NCBI RefSeq assembly: GCF_021729145.1
Contig: NZ_JAJSLW010000003.1
Span: 248,001-312,000 of the forward strand
DNA length: 64,000 nucleotides
Direction of reading: 5' to 3'
DNA from: Membranihabitans maritimus
GTDB lineage: Bacteria; Bacteroidota; Bacteroidia; Chitinophagales; Saprospiraceae
Of this stretch, positions 47,132-56,591 are shown piece by piece (the first letter of the stretch is position 1; every line of letters starts with the position of its first letter). The position numbers and the translations under genes are program-made. The notes under the pieces are model-generated. The model had not been told where the DNA came from. It saw only the letters and a list, made by a program, of their open reading frames with translations, and searched no databases.

Positions 47132-47308
47132 ATGTTAAAGTGGATTGTTATCGGGATTGTTATTTGGTACTTTTACAAACGATTGTCTAAAAAAATGACC
47201 TTACAAAAAGGAAATGACCGGGACGATTTCCCTAATTATCACAAAAAGGAAAAACAGTCATACTCTGATCATGACGATGATTTTATAGATTATGAAGAAG
47301 TCGATTAA
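47132..47308 (+). CDS. Small membrane protein, DUF4834-like (58 aa)
   Basis: A 58-residue ORF starting ATG at 47132 and ending 7 nt before the RluA-type gene. Residues 3-14 are hydrophobic (KWIVIGIVIWYFY), followed by a basic stretch and an acidic tail (HDDDFIDYEEVD). The layout of one short membrane helix plus charged tail resembles DUF4834 proteins found beside rluA/thiL-type genes in Bacteroidota. Tight spacing to the next gene supports it as real. Function unknown. Confidence 0.6.
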   Translation: MLKWIVIGIVIWYFYKRLSKKMTLQKGNDRDDFPNYHKKEKQSYSDHDDDFIDYEEVD

Positions 47309-47314
47309 TGTAAA

Positions 47315-47959
47315 ATGCAAAATTTAGAGGTTCTATATGCCGATTCTGATATTGTAGCTATTCACAAAGATCCGGGGGTGCCCAGTCAATCCAGAAAATC
47401 CAATCCCCGTCCTCTCGATATTATTGTTCCCGAATATTTATCGGAAGAGGTAAAAATAATTACCCGCCTTGACCAACCGGTAAGTGGATTAGTCCTTTTT
47501 AAAAGGAACCGTCAAGAAGGAAAATTAAATTACCATATTGATCAAAAACATTATTTGGCTTTCGTTGAAGGGAATGTTTATCCGGCAGAAAATATGCTTC
47601 AACATCGGTTAAAAAAGAATAATAAACTTAATAAGGCCGTTGAAAATACAGACTCAGGAAAAAAATGTCGTCTCGAATATAAAGCTATCTCATACTTTGA
47701 TCATTACACACTTTTACAAGTCAACTTAATTACGGGTAGATTTCACCAGATTCGTGCTCAGCTAAGTCTGGCAGGATTTCCCATAAAAGGTGATATAAAA
47801 TACGGTGCAAGAAGAAAAAATAAAGATCGATCTATTCATCTACATGCCTTTAAATACAAAATCACTACCAATAAATCAATTTCAATAATGGATTATTCTT
47901 TTCCAGATGACCCTCTGTGGAAACTGGTTAATAAAGAATTATTATCGCAAAAAACATAA
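47315..47959 (+). CDS. RluA-family pseudouridine synthase
   Basis: A 214-residue protein with the RluA-type active site ITRLDQPVSGLVLFKR (catalytic Asp in RLD), and GRFHQIRAQLSLAGFPIKGD near the C-terminus. No S4 domain, so it belongs to the short RluA/TruC-like branch. It converts uridine to pseudouridine in rRNA or tRNA. It is 7 nt after the small DUF4834-like gene and 2 nt before thiL, so they form an operon. The target RNA position is not known. Confidence 0.88.
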   Translation: MQNLEVLYADSDIVAIHKDPGVPSQSRKSNPRPLDIIVPEYLSEEVKIITRLDQPVSGLVLFKRNRQEGKLNYHIDQKHYLAFVEGNVYPAENMLQHRLKKNNKLNKAVENTDSGKKCRLEYKAISYFDHYTLLQVNLITGRFHQIRAQLSLAGFPIKGDIKYGARRKNKDRSIHLHAFKYKITTNKSISIMDYSFPDDPLWKLVNKELLSQKT

Positions 47960-47961
47960 TC

Positions 47962-49002
47962 ATGTCGAAAAAGAATAATGAAAAACCTAAAAAAATAGAA
48001 AAGCTAGGGGAATTCGGGCTTATTCATCACCTTACCAAAGATATTAAGATAAAAAATAAATCAACAAAATACGGGATCGGTGACGATGCTGCTGTGCTTA
48101 AAAACGAAAAGGAAAATACAGTAATATCGACTGATATGTTAATTGAAGGCATTCATTTTGATCTTATGTATCACCCTCTTAAGCATTTGGGTTATAAGTC
48201 GGTAGTAGTTAATCTTTCTGACATAATAGCAATGAATGCCATACCCTCACAAATTACGGTATCCATTGCCATTTCTAATAGATTTAATACAGAGGCCGTA
48301 GATGAATTGTACAAGGGAATATTAAAAGCCTGTGAATTTTATAATATAGATTTGGTAGGAGGGGATACGACCTCATCGCTTTCAGGGTTGACTATTAGTA
48401 TTACTGCCATAGGACAGGCTGACAGCGATAAAATAATATACAGAAACAATGCTAAACCCGGAGATCTACTTTGCGTTTCCGGTGATTTGGGGGCAGCATA
48501 TCTGGGATTACAATTACTAGAGAGAGAAAAAAAAGTATTTTTAGAAGAGCCGGATTTACAACCGGACCTGGAAAACCAAAACTATGTAATAGGAAGGATT
48601 CTTAAACCTGAAGCCAGGATTGATATAATAAGACAATTTGATCAAAAAAACATTTTACCAAACTCGATGATTGATATCAGTGATGGACTGGCTTCTGAGA
48701 TTTACCATATATGTGATCAATCCGGAACCGGTGCCGTAATTGAAGAATCTAATATTCCCATTTCCAAGGAATCCCAGGAATTAGCATTTAAATTTAGAAC
48801 CGACCCTACAATAGCTGCTCTCAATGGGGGTGAGGACTATGAATTACTTTTCACCGTAAATAAGGCTTATCACAAGGACATAATGCAAATGCCTGACGTG
48901 ACAATAATTGGAGAAATTACTGATAAATCAGAAGGGATAATGTTGCACACAAAAGGCGGAAAAATTCACACCATAAAAGCACAAGGATGGCAGCACTTTT
49001 AA
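47962..49002 (+). CDS. thiL: Thiamine-monophosphate kinase
   Basis: A 346-residue PurM-like kinase. It has LGEFGLIHHLT, the GIGDDAAVL metal/ATP motif, STDMLIEGIHFDLMYHPL, the NLSDIIAMNAIPSQITVSIA loop, and GGEDYELLFTV. It phosphorylates TMP to TPP. A leading ~15-residue Lys-rich extension precedes the usual N-terminus. The gene follows the RluA-type gene by two bases. Confidence 0.95.
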   Translation: MSKKNNEKPKKIEKLGEFGLIHHLTKDIKIKNKSTKYGIGDDAAVLKNEKENTVISTDMLIEGIHFDLMYHPLKHLGYKSVVVNLSDIIAMNAIPSQITVSIAISNRFNTEAVDELYKGILKACEFYNIDLVGGDTTSSLSGLTISITAIGQADSDKIIYRNNAKPGDLLCVSGDLGAAYLGLQLLEREKKVFLEEPDLQPDLENQNYVIGRILKPEARIDIIRQFDQKNILPNSMIDISDGLASEIYHICDQSGTGAVIEESNIPISKESQELAFKFRTDPTIAALNGGEDYELLFTVNKAYHKDIMQMPDVTIIGEITDKSEGIMLHTKGGKIHTIKAQGWQHF

Positions 49003-49464
49003 TGAAAAAAATAATTTAAATTATTTTTTTACATTTAAAGATGATAAAAAGATATATATTTTTTATATTGCATAATATAGATTATTCCTTTAACGAGTGC
49101 TAACGTTATTAGAGAAATTAATTGAAAAACTTAATTGAAACAATTTGAAACCTTAATTTTTTGAGCATTAAGCTTTTACAAAATAGAGTTTGAAAATTGA
49201 TTTTGACAATTTATCTTATAGAATAGATTTTGAGATTGAGTAATAAATATTTATTCTTTTGTATATATACAGATCAATTGTCAAAAGGAGTATTTTTGCT
49301 TTGTATGAAAAAAAATTGGACTGGAACGTGGATTGTATTCTAAGCCCTTCGAAACATTTACATTCCTGTTTGATCAAATTTTGAAATTCATAACCTCATA
49401 AGTTTTTCAATTTTTTTTTTATCAACTTTTTGCACTGATTTGTTGATTTTAAAAATTGAAAACT
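49003..49464. other. AT-rich intergenic region
   Basis: About 460 bp, very AT-rich. A 26-bp perfect A/T-only palindrome (49005-49030), with seven A on one side and seven T on the other, may terminate thiL. The rest precedes the HTH regulator and carries repeated TTGA/TTGAAA words but no recognisable TAnnTTTG box and no ORF. Confidence 0.45.
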
Positions 49465-50418
49465 ATGGAACTTCAAAAAAAATTAATTTCAGAACTCCAA
49501 TTGAAATTTTCCAGATCACAACTTGTTAAGCAATTTGTAGGACTTTTGGATATCTCTCAAAGTGCTGCTTATAATAAGGTTAACTGCACAAGTGAACTTA
49601 CCTTGAGTGAGTATAGTAAAGTTTCTACCCATTATCGGGTTCACACATTTGAAATTGGTAGTATTATTTCCGCCGATTTTCCTTTTTTACTGGAAAAAAA
49701 TAGGGATTTTAAAGATTTGGTAAAGCTCCTAATCGATGATTACAGGATGTATATCAGTGACTATGGAACACCGAAATTAAGGTATTTCACCAATCTTATC
49801 CCGATGCACTTGCTTATTAATTATCCCAAAATATTTCAATTCATTGTATTTGTTTGGTTAGAGAATCTGGACTCTCAATACAATACCTCATTTAAACAAT
49901 ACGACAAAATTGATTTTAATGATTTTTACAAGGAGGAATACGAGAACTTTAGAATTTTAACCAACCTGTATAACCATTGTGAAATCCATACGTACTTATC
50001 GCCCAATATTTTTCAAACCTATTTCAAATTGTTGGAATACCATCTTGAACTGGATACCATTGACCTCGAACAGGTAATGGAAATTAAAGAAGAGTTTAAA
50101 ATCTTTCTCAACGATTTTGAAAAAATTTGCCAGGATAAAGACACAAGCAATAAATTCTATATTCATGAATTATCAGTAAACTCAGTTATTTTTCAAGTTG
50201 AAAGCAAACACTCTTATATAGTAATGAATAATCCAATATACTTCCGGGTAGAAAACGAGGATTTCAATCACTATATCAAAAAATGGTTTGACCAAATAGA
50301 AGGACGATCTATCCCTATTAGTAATATAAATGAAAAAGTGCGTCGTGGTATTATAAAAAATATGAAAAATTCTTCCGAAAAATTCTTCAAAAAAGTAGAA
50401 TTGCTCAACGAAGCTTGA
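49465..50418 (+). CDS. HTH transcriptional regulator-like protein, Bacteroidota-specific
   Basis: The ATG at 49465 is preferred to the TTG at 49456, giving 317 residues. Residues ~15-60 look like a lambda-repressor/BetR-type helix-turn-helix (FSRSQLVKQFVGLLDISQSA, then AAYNKVNCTSELTLSEYSKV). The remaining ~250 residues are helical with many aromatic and acidic residues and match no family I recognise. It resembles a large group of Bacteroidota regulators with an unknown C-terminal sensor part. No partner gene is adjacent; the DNA target is unknown. Confidence 0.6.
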   Translation: MELQKKLISELQLKFSRSQLVKQFVGLLDISQSAAYNKVNCTSELTLSEYSKVSTHYRVHTFEIGSIISADFPFLLEKNRDFKDLVKLLIDDYRMYISDYGTPKLRYFTNLIPMHLLINYPKIFQFIVFVWLENLDSQYNTSFKQYDKIDFNDFYKEEYENFRILTNLYNHCEIHTYLSPNIFQTYFKLLEYHLELDTIDLEQVMEIKEEFKIFLNDFEKICQDKDTSNKFYIHELSVNSVIFQVESKHSYIVMNNPIYFRVENEDFNHYIKKWFDQIEGRSIPISNINEKVRRGIIKNMKNSSEKFFKKVELLNEA

Positions 50419-50429
50419 CCTGTAAAATT

Positions 50430-50487
50430 GGCTTGTAATACATCCCTATATATCTGTATAAACCGGGTATACAAATTATTACAAGCC
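50430..50487. terminator. Nested inverted repeat between convergent genes (bidirectional terminator?)
   Basis: An 11-bp outer stem GGCTTGTAATA (50430-50440) / TATTACAAGCC (50477-50487) encloses an inner stem TGTATA (50455-50460) / TATACA (50468-50473). It fills the gap between the HTH regulator and trmB, which converge. T-runs are weak, so termination is inferred from position. Confidence 0.5.
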
Positions 50488-50490
50488 TGT

Positions 50491-51180
50491 TTATTGTCTA
50501 GTAAATTCTATAAATTTTATCTTCTTTCCTTTTAACAGGTGTTTTCTTTCGTAATAAGTCTTTATTCCCAATATATCAGAATACTCGCCACTATAAACAT
50601 CCGAAGTTTTACTTACCAGCCTGTACTCCGGATGACTTTGAACAGTGGCTATTGTAAAATTGTACAGATCAGTATCATCTGTTTTTAAGTAAAATCGAGC
50701 ATCTTTCGAGGTAATATTTTTATACTTATCAAGGAAATAAAGCGAAGTAAGTCTTCGATTTGCTTTGGACGGTTTGACAAATGGATCCGGAAATGTAATC
50801 CAGATTTCATTCACTTCTCCGGATTCAAAATAAGAATCTAAATATTCAATCCTCGTTCGCAAAAATGCTACATTAAGAAGATTATCTTCCCTTGCCTTTA
50901 CTGCTCCTTTCCAAATTCGGTTACCTTTAATATCAACTCCGACAAAATTCTTATCGGGAAATTTCCCTGCCATTGCATTCGTATATTCCCCCTTTCCGCA
51001 AGCCAACTCAAGAACTATGGAAGACTGATTTTTAAAGTACTCCTTTCGCCACTTCCCTTTTAAGTCTATCTTTTCATTAAAATTTTTGTACAATTTGCCG
51101 TCTCCCAGCTCAAAAGCTTCAAATACATTGTTAAACTTTGTTATTTCCGCAAATTTTTTCAGCTTATTTTTTCGTCCCAT
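50491..51180 (-). CDS. trmB: tRNA (guanine-N7-)-methyltransferase
   Basis: A 229-residue class I methyltransferase with the SAM motif VLELACGKGEYTNAMAGKFP, the NFVGVDIKGNRIWKGAVKA segment, and the TrmB signature IWITFPDPFVKPSKANRRLT. It forms m7G46 in tRNA. Convergent with the HTH regulator gene. Confidence 0.93.
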   Translation of the reverse strand: MGRKNKLKKFAEITKFNNVFEAFELGDGKLYKNFNEKIDLKGKWRKEYFKNQSSIVLELACGKGEYTNAMAGKFPDKNFVGVDIKGNRIWKGAVKAREDNLLNVAFLRTRIEYLDSYFESGEVNEIWITFPDPFVKPSKANRRLTSLYFLDKYKNITSKDARFYLKTDDTDLYNFTIATVQSHPEYRLVSKTSDVYSGEYSDILGIKTYYERKHLLKGKKIKFIEFTRQ

Positions 51181-51257
51181 ACGTTATTAAACTCAAATAT
51201 GCGGGCAAAATTAATAACTTTCCGATGGAAAATTAATTTTGCCAGAAAATGACTTTA

Positions 51258-51265
51258 TATATTTG
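51258..51265 (+). promoter_or_regulatory. -7 box of the outer-membrane protein gene
   Basis: TATATTTG followed by C matches TAnnTTTG, with TTTG (51238-51241) 16 nt upstream, 17 nt before the ATG at 51283. Confidence 0.55.
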
Positions 51266-51282
51266 CACAAAAAATAAAAATA

Positions 51283-52158
51283 ATGCCGACTATATTAAGA
51301 AAGTTCACTTTTGTATTTTTTATGATGTTTTTAGCTGGTATTTCATATACTCAGGATTTTGCTTTCGGATTCAAGGCAGGACTCACAAACACTTCTGTCG
51401 ATGGCCCATTGGAATCCTTGAATAATGGTACTGAACTTGAATCCATTAAGTCCAACGGTGCATTTTTACTTTCTCTCCTGGTTAATGCTCGCTTTACAGA
51501 TGAGTTTTCGCTCCAGGGAGAATTAATGTACAATCAAAAGGGTTATAATTACCGTTACAATGGTCCTTCTTATGCCATTTTACGTACAGCTAATAATGAA
51601 AAATTCATATTCAATGGCAATCGAAATATGTCTTTGAATGTGAGCAACACATATTTTCAAGTACCGCTTTCTGCCTCCTACAAATTCTTTAACAGGATTG
51701 AAGTACAAGCAGGTATATATGGTAGCGTGCTTGTTCAGTCTACTGCCGCCGGAACAGTAACATATTCTGATATCGATGCTGTAGATGGCGAAATAGAACA
51801 AACTCTGAGCTACAACTACCGCACAAATGATGCCCAATCAGCTTCTCCCAGTGCCCAGCAGGTAACCATTAACAACGAGACCTATACGGTCTCTTCCCAG
51901 GTTGAAGCATATTATGACTATGAAACAAAAGATAAATCTTTATTTAGGGGAATTGATGCGGGATATCACGCCGGCCTTAATCTCTACATAAACCAGAGTT
52001 TATTTATAGGGGCCAGGTATTCCAAAAGTATAATGGATATCAATAGAAACGCTGTTGACAGAACCTACCAGAACCTAGACAATAATGATAATCTGATCTT
52101 TAAAAATGATGAGGACAAATACTCCGTATTGGAATTTACAATTGGTTTCTCCTTTTAA
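51283..52158 (+). CDS. Outer-membrane beta-barrel protein (PorT/OmpX-like)
   Basis: A 291-residue exported protein with a signal peptide of ~23 residues (…GISYTQ). The start DFAFGFKAGLTNTS, repeated amphipathic strands (FSLQGELMYNQKGYNY, YFQVPLSASYKFF, LFIGARYSKSIMDI) and the C-terminal LEFTIGFSF with a terminal Phe are those of the outer-membrane beta-barrel family common in Bacteroidota. No substrate can be assigned. Own promoter box directly upstream. Confidence 0.82.
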   Translation: MPTILRKFTFVFFMMFLAGISYTQDFAFGFKAGLTNTSVDGPLESLNNGTELESIKSNGAFLLSLLVNARFTDEFSLQGELMYNQKGYNYRYNGPSYAILRTANNEKFIFNGNRNMSLNVSNTYFQVPLSASYKFFNRIEVQAGIYGSVLVQSTAAGTVTYSDIDAVDGEIEQTLSYNYRTNDAQSASPSAQQVTINNETYTVSSQVEAYYDYETKDKSLFRGIDAGYHAGLNLYINQSLFIGARYSKSIMDINRNAVDRTYQNLDNNDNLIFKNDEDKYSVLEFTIGFSF

Positions 52159-52466
52159 TTTTTAATTGCCCATAATTTTGACGAATCGCAAAGGGACGGA
52201 GCGCTTGAGAGTAGGGAGTTGCAACTAATGGGGGCTTAGTCAGAGAACTAATTAAAGCCCCAATAGGAATAAAATCCCTATTTTCAATTAATCATTCCAA
52301 CATCCCGATTCACAAGCTTGAATCGAAAAGGTGAACCCGCTACATTCCCTTCCTTAGCTATATTCCAATAAGACAGTGGAATTACTTACCGAACAACGTG
52401 ACAAGCCTTGATTTTTCTCCATCCGTTCCCTCCGAACCTCTATCTATTTGTCGAACTCAGCTTAGT
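52159..52466. other. Intergenic region between convergent genes
   Basis: About 310 bp. It contains a hairpin GGGGCTT (52231-52237) / AAGCCCC (52255-52261) and a weaker one around 52261-52280, without strong T-runs. No ORF. Confidence 0.4.
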
Positions 52467-54068
52467 TTATATTTCCGGTCCTTTGGCAAGTACTTCTTTC
52501 GAAACATATTTTTCATATTTTTGAAAATTGTCCTTAAATTTTCCCGCTACTAGTTTCAGGGTATCCATATATTTATCCTGATCTTTCCATAGTTTTAATG
52601 GGTCAAGGATATTTGCCGGAACATCGTTGCAATAGTTTGGATAACTTAAGTTGAAAATAGGCAATTGCTGACACTGTGCGTTTTTCAAAGATCCATCCAG
52701 TGCACTTTCAATTATACTTCTTGTGTACGATAGTTTTATGCGATTTCCCATACCGTACTTACCGCCGATCCAACCAGTATTGACCAACCACACCGAAACA
52801 TTGCATTTTTCAATTCTTTCGGCCAGCATTTTAGAATATTTACCCGGATGTAAGGGCATAAAAGGAGCTCCAAAACACGCAGAAAATGTCATTACTGGAT
52901 CATCAATCCCATCTTCCGTTCCAGCAATCTTTGAAGTATACCCCGAAATAAAAAAATATTGAGCCTGATCAGGATCCAGCTTTGCTACAGGGGGTAAGAC
53001 ACCATAGGCATCGCAGGTAAGGAAGAAAATATTTTTAGGAATATCCCCTTTTGATGAATACTCATGATTTTCAATAAAGTGGATAGGATATGAAACCCGT
53101 GTATTTTTTGTTATGGTATCATCCGAATAGTCTACCCTTCTTGTCCCTTTGTAAAAACCCACATTTTCCAAAAGGGCACCATGTCTGATTGCATTGAAAA
53201 TTTCAGGTTCTGATTTTGCGTCCAGGTCGATGGTTTTTGCATAACATCCCCCTTCGAAGTTAAATACACCCAAGGGACTCCAGCCGTGTTCATCATCTCC
53301 GATCAACCGTCTGTTGTGAACAGAAGACAAAGTAGTCTTCCCCGTTCCGGAAAGCCCAAAATACAGGGCCACATCCCCCCGTATACCGGTATTCGCAGAA
53401 CAATGCATAGGAAATACATCCTCTTCTGTAGGAAGAACAAAGTTTAGAACTGAAAACATACTTTTTTTGATTTCTCCTGTATACCCAGTTCCTCCTATTA
53501 TAATTTCTTTTGCACTAAAATTTATGATACTAAAATTCCTTGATCTCAGTCCTGTACCCGCCGTATCAGCTAAATACCCGGGAACACAAATTATCGTCCA
53601 ATCGCAGATAAAATCTCCGAGTTCTTTTCGGAGTGGACGAATAAACATATTATTAGCAAATAAGGCACTCCACGGAAACTCGCATACCAATTTGACATTT
53701 TTTTGATATTCCGGATCAGCACCGATTTTTAAATCCTGTATAAATATGTCTCTTTCATCCAGGTATTCACGAATACCCGTTTTTAATTGGCAAAAGACCT
53801 CCTCGGTTACCGGAATATTAACCTCACCCCAGTCAACATTAAATCTCGTTATAGCATCTTTTACAATATATCGGTCCTTAGGAGACCTTCCGGTAAACTT
53901 TCCGGTTTTAATAACCAAAGCACCGGTGGAAGTCAATAACCCCATGTTATTTTGTAGGGTATGTTCAATTAACTCTTCCGGATTAAGATTATAATAAACG
54001 GTGCCTCTAAAATTTTCAGTAAATAAATCACCTACTAAAGTATCCACTTCAGGTTGAAAAATTGCCAT
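52467..54068 (-). CDS. pckA: Phosphoenolpyruvate carboxykinase (ATP)
   Basis: A 533-residue protein with the ATP-type PEPCK motifs: TGKFTGRSPKDRYIV near the N-terminus, the Walker A/kinase-1a loop GLSGTGKTTLS, the kinase-2 segment LIGDDEHGW, and the adenine-binding region NTGWIGGKYGMG. It converts oxaloacetate and ATP to PEP and CO2, linking the TCA cycle with gluconeogenesis. Single gene. Confidence 0.97.
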   Translation of the reverse strand: MAIFQPEVDTLVGDLFTENFRGTVYYNLNPEELIEHTLQNNMGLLTSTGALVIKTGKFTGRSPKDRYIVKDAITRFNVDWGEVNIPVTEEVFCQLKTGIREYLDERDIFIQDLKIGADPEYQKNVKLVCEFPWSALFANNMFIRPLRKELGDFICDWTIICVPGYLADTAGTGLRSRNFSIINFSAKEIIIGGTGYTGEIKKSMFSVLNFVLPTEEDVFPMHCSANTGIRGDVALYFGLSGTGKTTLSSVHNRRLIGDDEHGWSPLGVFNFEGGCYAKTIDLDAKSEPEIFNAIRHGALLENVGFYKGTRRVDYSDDTITKNTRVSYPIHFIENHEYSSKGDIPKNIFFLTCDAYGVLPPVAKLDPDQAQYFFISGYTSKIAGTEDGIDDPVMTFSACFGAPFMPLHPGKYSKMLAERIEKCNVSVWLVNTGWIGGKYGMGNRIKLSYTRSIIESALDGSLKNAQCQQLPIFNLSYPNYCNDVPANILDPLKLWKDQDKYMDTLKLVAGKFKDNFQKYEKYVSKEVLAKGPEI

Positions 54069-54221
54069 GTCAAAAATTATTTTATTAAGCTAGTATTGGC
54101 TAAAAATAAGAAATGAATAGACAAATAAGAAACAAAAAGAATTAAATTAACTATTTTATTGGTTAAATTACCATCAACAAACAATTCAAATTCCTCAAAA
54201 GAAATACATCCAACCAACTCT

Positions 54222-55397
54222 TTATTCACCTTTATCTTTTGGAAGTTTAATGGCGAAAGTAGTTCCTTCATTAGGGATACTCTTTTTCACGTATATTTTT
54301 CCTTTATGATAATTTTCAATAATTCTTTTAGCAAGAGATAACCCAAGTCCCCAACCTCTTTTTTTGGTAGTATATCCCGGTTCAAAAACGGTTTTCAGAG
54401 ATTTGGAAGAAATTCCCTTTCCCGTATCTGATACTTCTATCTCTATATAATCCTCTTCTTCGGTTATAATTGATTTGATTTCCCCTTTCCCTTCCATAGC
54501 ATCCAGGGCATTCCGCATTAAATTTTCAATCACCCAATTAAACAAATGAACATTTATTTGAGCAAAAATTTCCCCATCCGTATTATTCTCCAAAATAAAA
54601 TTAACCTTTCTGGGAGCCCTTTTTTGCATATACTTCATCGTCCCCTCTATCTGATCAAAAATATTGACAGTGGTTAGATTTGGTGCTGCGCCAATCTTAG
54701 AAAAGCGATCTGCAATTAGCTCCAGCCGATTAACATCATTTTGCAATTCTTCTACAATCTCCATTTGTTCATTGTTCACGTCTGTCGTCTTGAGATGTTC
54801 CAGCCAGGCAATTATTGCGGAAATTGGAGTTCCTAGCTGGTGTGCCGTCTCGCGCGCCATCCCTACCCAAACCCGATTTTGCTCGGCACTCCTGCTTGTA
54901 CTAAAGCCCAAATAGCCAATAAAGACATATGCTGCTAACAGTAATAATATAATGAGCGGTAATAATGAAAGTAATTTATATTGCAAGGGAGGTGCATAAT
55001 ACAATTGCCACCTGTACCCTACGCCTTCCATTAGAATGGGGTCATTATCTGAATTTTTCATTTTTTCCAACTGCCCTCTTAAATACGCCCTATCATTAAC
55101 TTTTGATTCAGGAAAATTAAGTAGGTGTTGAATAGAGTCTGTCTCATTTACTATTATGATCCTTACGTTATTATTTTTTTCAATTACATCGGTTTCCAGT
55201 GTAACATCCTTATTAATATTGGTGGGATCCTCAAATATACTTTCATAAGCTAATGCCAGATTTTCCATATTTATCTCTAATACCTTTCTGAGCTCATTGG
55301 CGAGATAAAAAGTATACGCAATGGTAATTAATACTATAACGATTCCCGCAAATACGAGATTTAATTTCCACCTGTTCTTCTTGTGATAAATATCCAT
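54222..55397 (-). CDS. Membrane sensor histidine kinase (orphan)
   Basis: The open frame extends to 55499 and into rlmN, but the ATG at 55397 gives a normal N-terminus, 391 residues. Membrane helices at ~12-32 and ~141-164 bracket a small periplasmic sensor. The H-box is ARETAHQLGTPI with His186, the N-box ENLMRNALDAM with Asn296, then DTGKGIS (G1) and GWGLGLSLAKRII (G2). No HAMP domain is apparent. No response regulator lies beside it. Divergent from rlmN across 71 bp. Confidence 0.88.
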   Translation of the reverse strand: MDIYHKKNRWKLNLVFAGIVIVLITIAYTFYLANELRKVLEINMENLALAYESIFEDPTNINKDVTLETDVIEKNNNVRIIIVNETDSIQHLLNFPESKVNDRAYLRGQLEKMKNSDNDPILMEGVGYRWQLYYAPPLQYKLLSLLPLIILLLLAAYVFIGYLGFSTSRSAEQNRVWVGMARETAHQLGTPISAIIAWLEHLKTTDVNNEQMEIVEELQNDVNRLELIADRFSKIGAAPNLTTVNIFDQIEGTMKYMQKRAPRKVNFILENNTDGEIFAQINVHLFNWVIENLMRNALDAMEGKGEIKSIITEEEDYIEIEVSDTGKGISSKSLKTVFEPGYTTKKRGWGLGLSLAKRIIENYHKGKIYVKKSIPNEGTTFAIKLPKDKGE

Positions 55398-55454
55398 AGT
55401 GGTCAAATAAAGCAATTTTATTATAAACGATTGATCCGATAACTTGTTATTCGT

Positions 55455-55462
55455 TACCTTTG
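55455..55462 (+). promoter_or_regulatory. -7 box of rlmN, close to the start codon
   Basis: TACCTTTG matches TAnnTTTG; an ATTG at 55430-55433 lies 21 nt upstream. The box ends six bases before the ATG at 55469, so the transcript would be leaderless or nearly so. Confidence 0.5.
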
Positions 55463-55468
55463 TAGTTA

Positions 55469-56530
55469 ATGATGATGCAGCAAGATCAAAACATATCAAT
55501 TGATATTCGCGACCTGAAGCCCAGCGAAATTACTAAATATCTCGAAGATTTAGGTGAACCCTCTTTCCGCGGCAAACAAATTTACAATTGGTTATGGAAG
55601 CACGGCGTCTCTTCTTTTGAAGAAATGACTAATCTTCCCCTGGCCTTGAGGAATAAATTGGAAGAAGATTTTGAAATTTTGAATATGTCCCCAGACTTAG
55701 TTCAAAAGAGTAGTGACGGAACGGTCAAATTCAGATATGTCCTGAAAGATGGACATAAAATAGAAAGTGTCTTAATTCCCGTTCCCTCAGAAAACCGATT
55801 TACCGTGTGTGTTTCTTCCCAGGTAGGTTGTAGCCTTGCATGCAGTTTTTGCGCTACAGGTCAAATGAAAAGAAAACGAAATCTCTCTGCTACAGAAATT
55901 TTTGAACAAGTTTTTAAAGTTAATGAATTTTGTCTGGGAGAATATGGAAGAGGATTGACCAACATCGTATATATGGGGATGGGAGAACCCCTTCTTACTT
56001 ATTCCAATGTCAAAAGAAGTATTGAATTAATTTCTGCGGAAGAAGGGTTATCTATGTCTTCTCGACGGATAACTATAAGTACGGCTGGAATAGCTAAAAT
56101 GATCAGAAAATTAGCAGACGATGGCCTTAAATGTAAATTGGCCCTGTCTTTACATGCTTCACTAAATGATAAAAGAAGCCAAATTATGCCCATCAATGAC
56201 AACGATAGTATCGAAGACTTGATGGAGGCATTAAAGTACTATTATGAGATCACTAAAAACAGATTAACTTTCGAATATATATTATTTGACAATTTCAATG
56301 ACAATGAAGAAGATGCGGATGCATTAGCAGCCCTTTGCCAGTCTTTTCCAGTAACGGTAAATATACTTGAATACAACCCAGTATCCGGAGTATCATTAAT
56401 TAAATCCAATGAAAATAGATTTGAAAAATTTATCAAAATGATGGCAGATCGAAGGGTAAATGTTACAGTGAGAAGAAGCAGGGGCAAAGATATTGATGCG
56501 GCATGTGGCCAGCTGGCGAATAAAGAATAA
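55469..56530 (+). CDS. rlmN: 23S rRNA (adenine-C2-)-methyltransferase RlmN
   Basis: A 353-residue radical-SAM enzyme. The iron-sulfur cluster cysteines are Cys121-x3-Cys125-x2-Cys128 (GCSLACSFCATG). A C-terminal Cys in DAACGQLA is the methyl-transfer cysteine. FRGKQIYNWLWKHG and NIVYMGMGEPLLTY are typical. It methylates A2503 of 23S rRNA and A37 of some tRNAs. The gene starts with three consecutive ATG codons (55469-55477). Confidence 0.96.
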   Translation: MMMQQDQNISIDIRDLKPSEITKYLEDLGEPSFRGKQIYNWLWKHGVSSFEEMTNLPLALRNKLEEDFEILNMSPDLVQKSSDGTVKFRYVLKDGHKIESVLIPVPSENRFTVCVSSQVGCSLACSFCATGQMKRKRNLSATEIFEQVFKVNEFCLGEYGRGLTNIVYMGMGEPLLTYSNVKRSIELISAEEGLSMSSRRITISTAGIAKMIRKLADDGLKCKLALSLHASLNDKRSQIMPINDNDSIEDLMEALKYYYEITKNRLTFEYILFDNFNDNEEDADALAALCQSFPVTVNILEYNPVSGVSLIKSNENRFEKFIKMMADRRVNVTVRRSRGKDIDAACGQLANKE

Positions 56531-56591
56531 TCCGATTTTATACTTGGAAATAAAATCACTTCAACTACGTTTAAGATAAAAGCTATCGCAA

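Noticed and set aside
54077-54271. Minus-strand ORF of 64 codons between pckA and the histidine kinase
   Set aside because: It overlaps the end of the kinase gene in another frame and carries only a short hydrophobic stretch; not enough support.
55397-55499. Longer N-terminus for the histidine kinase (start at 55499)
   Set aside because: It would overlap rlmN and its promoter and adds a sequence unlike a kinase N-terminus; the ATG at 55397 is right before the first membrane helix.
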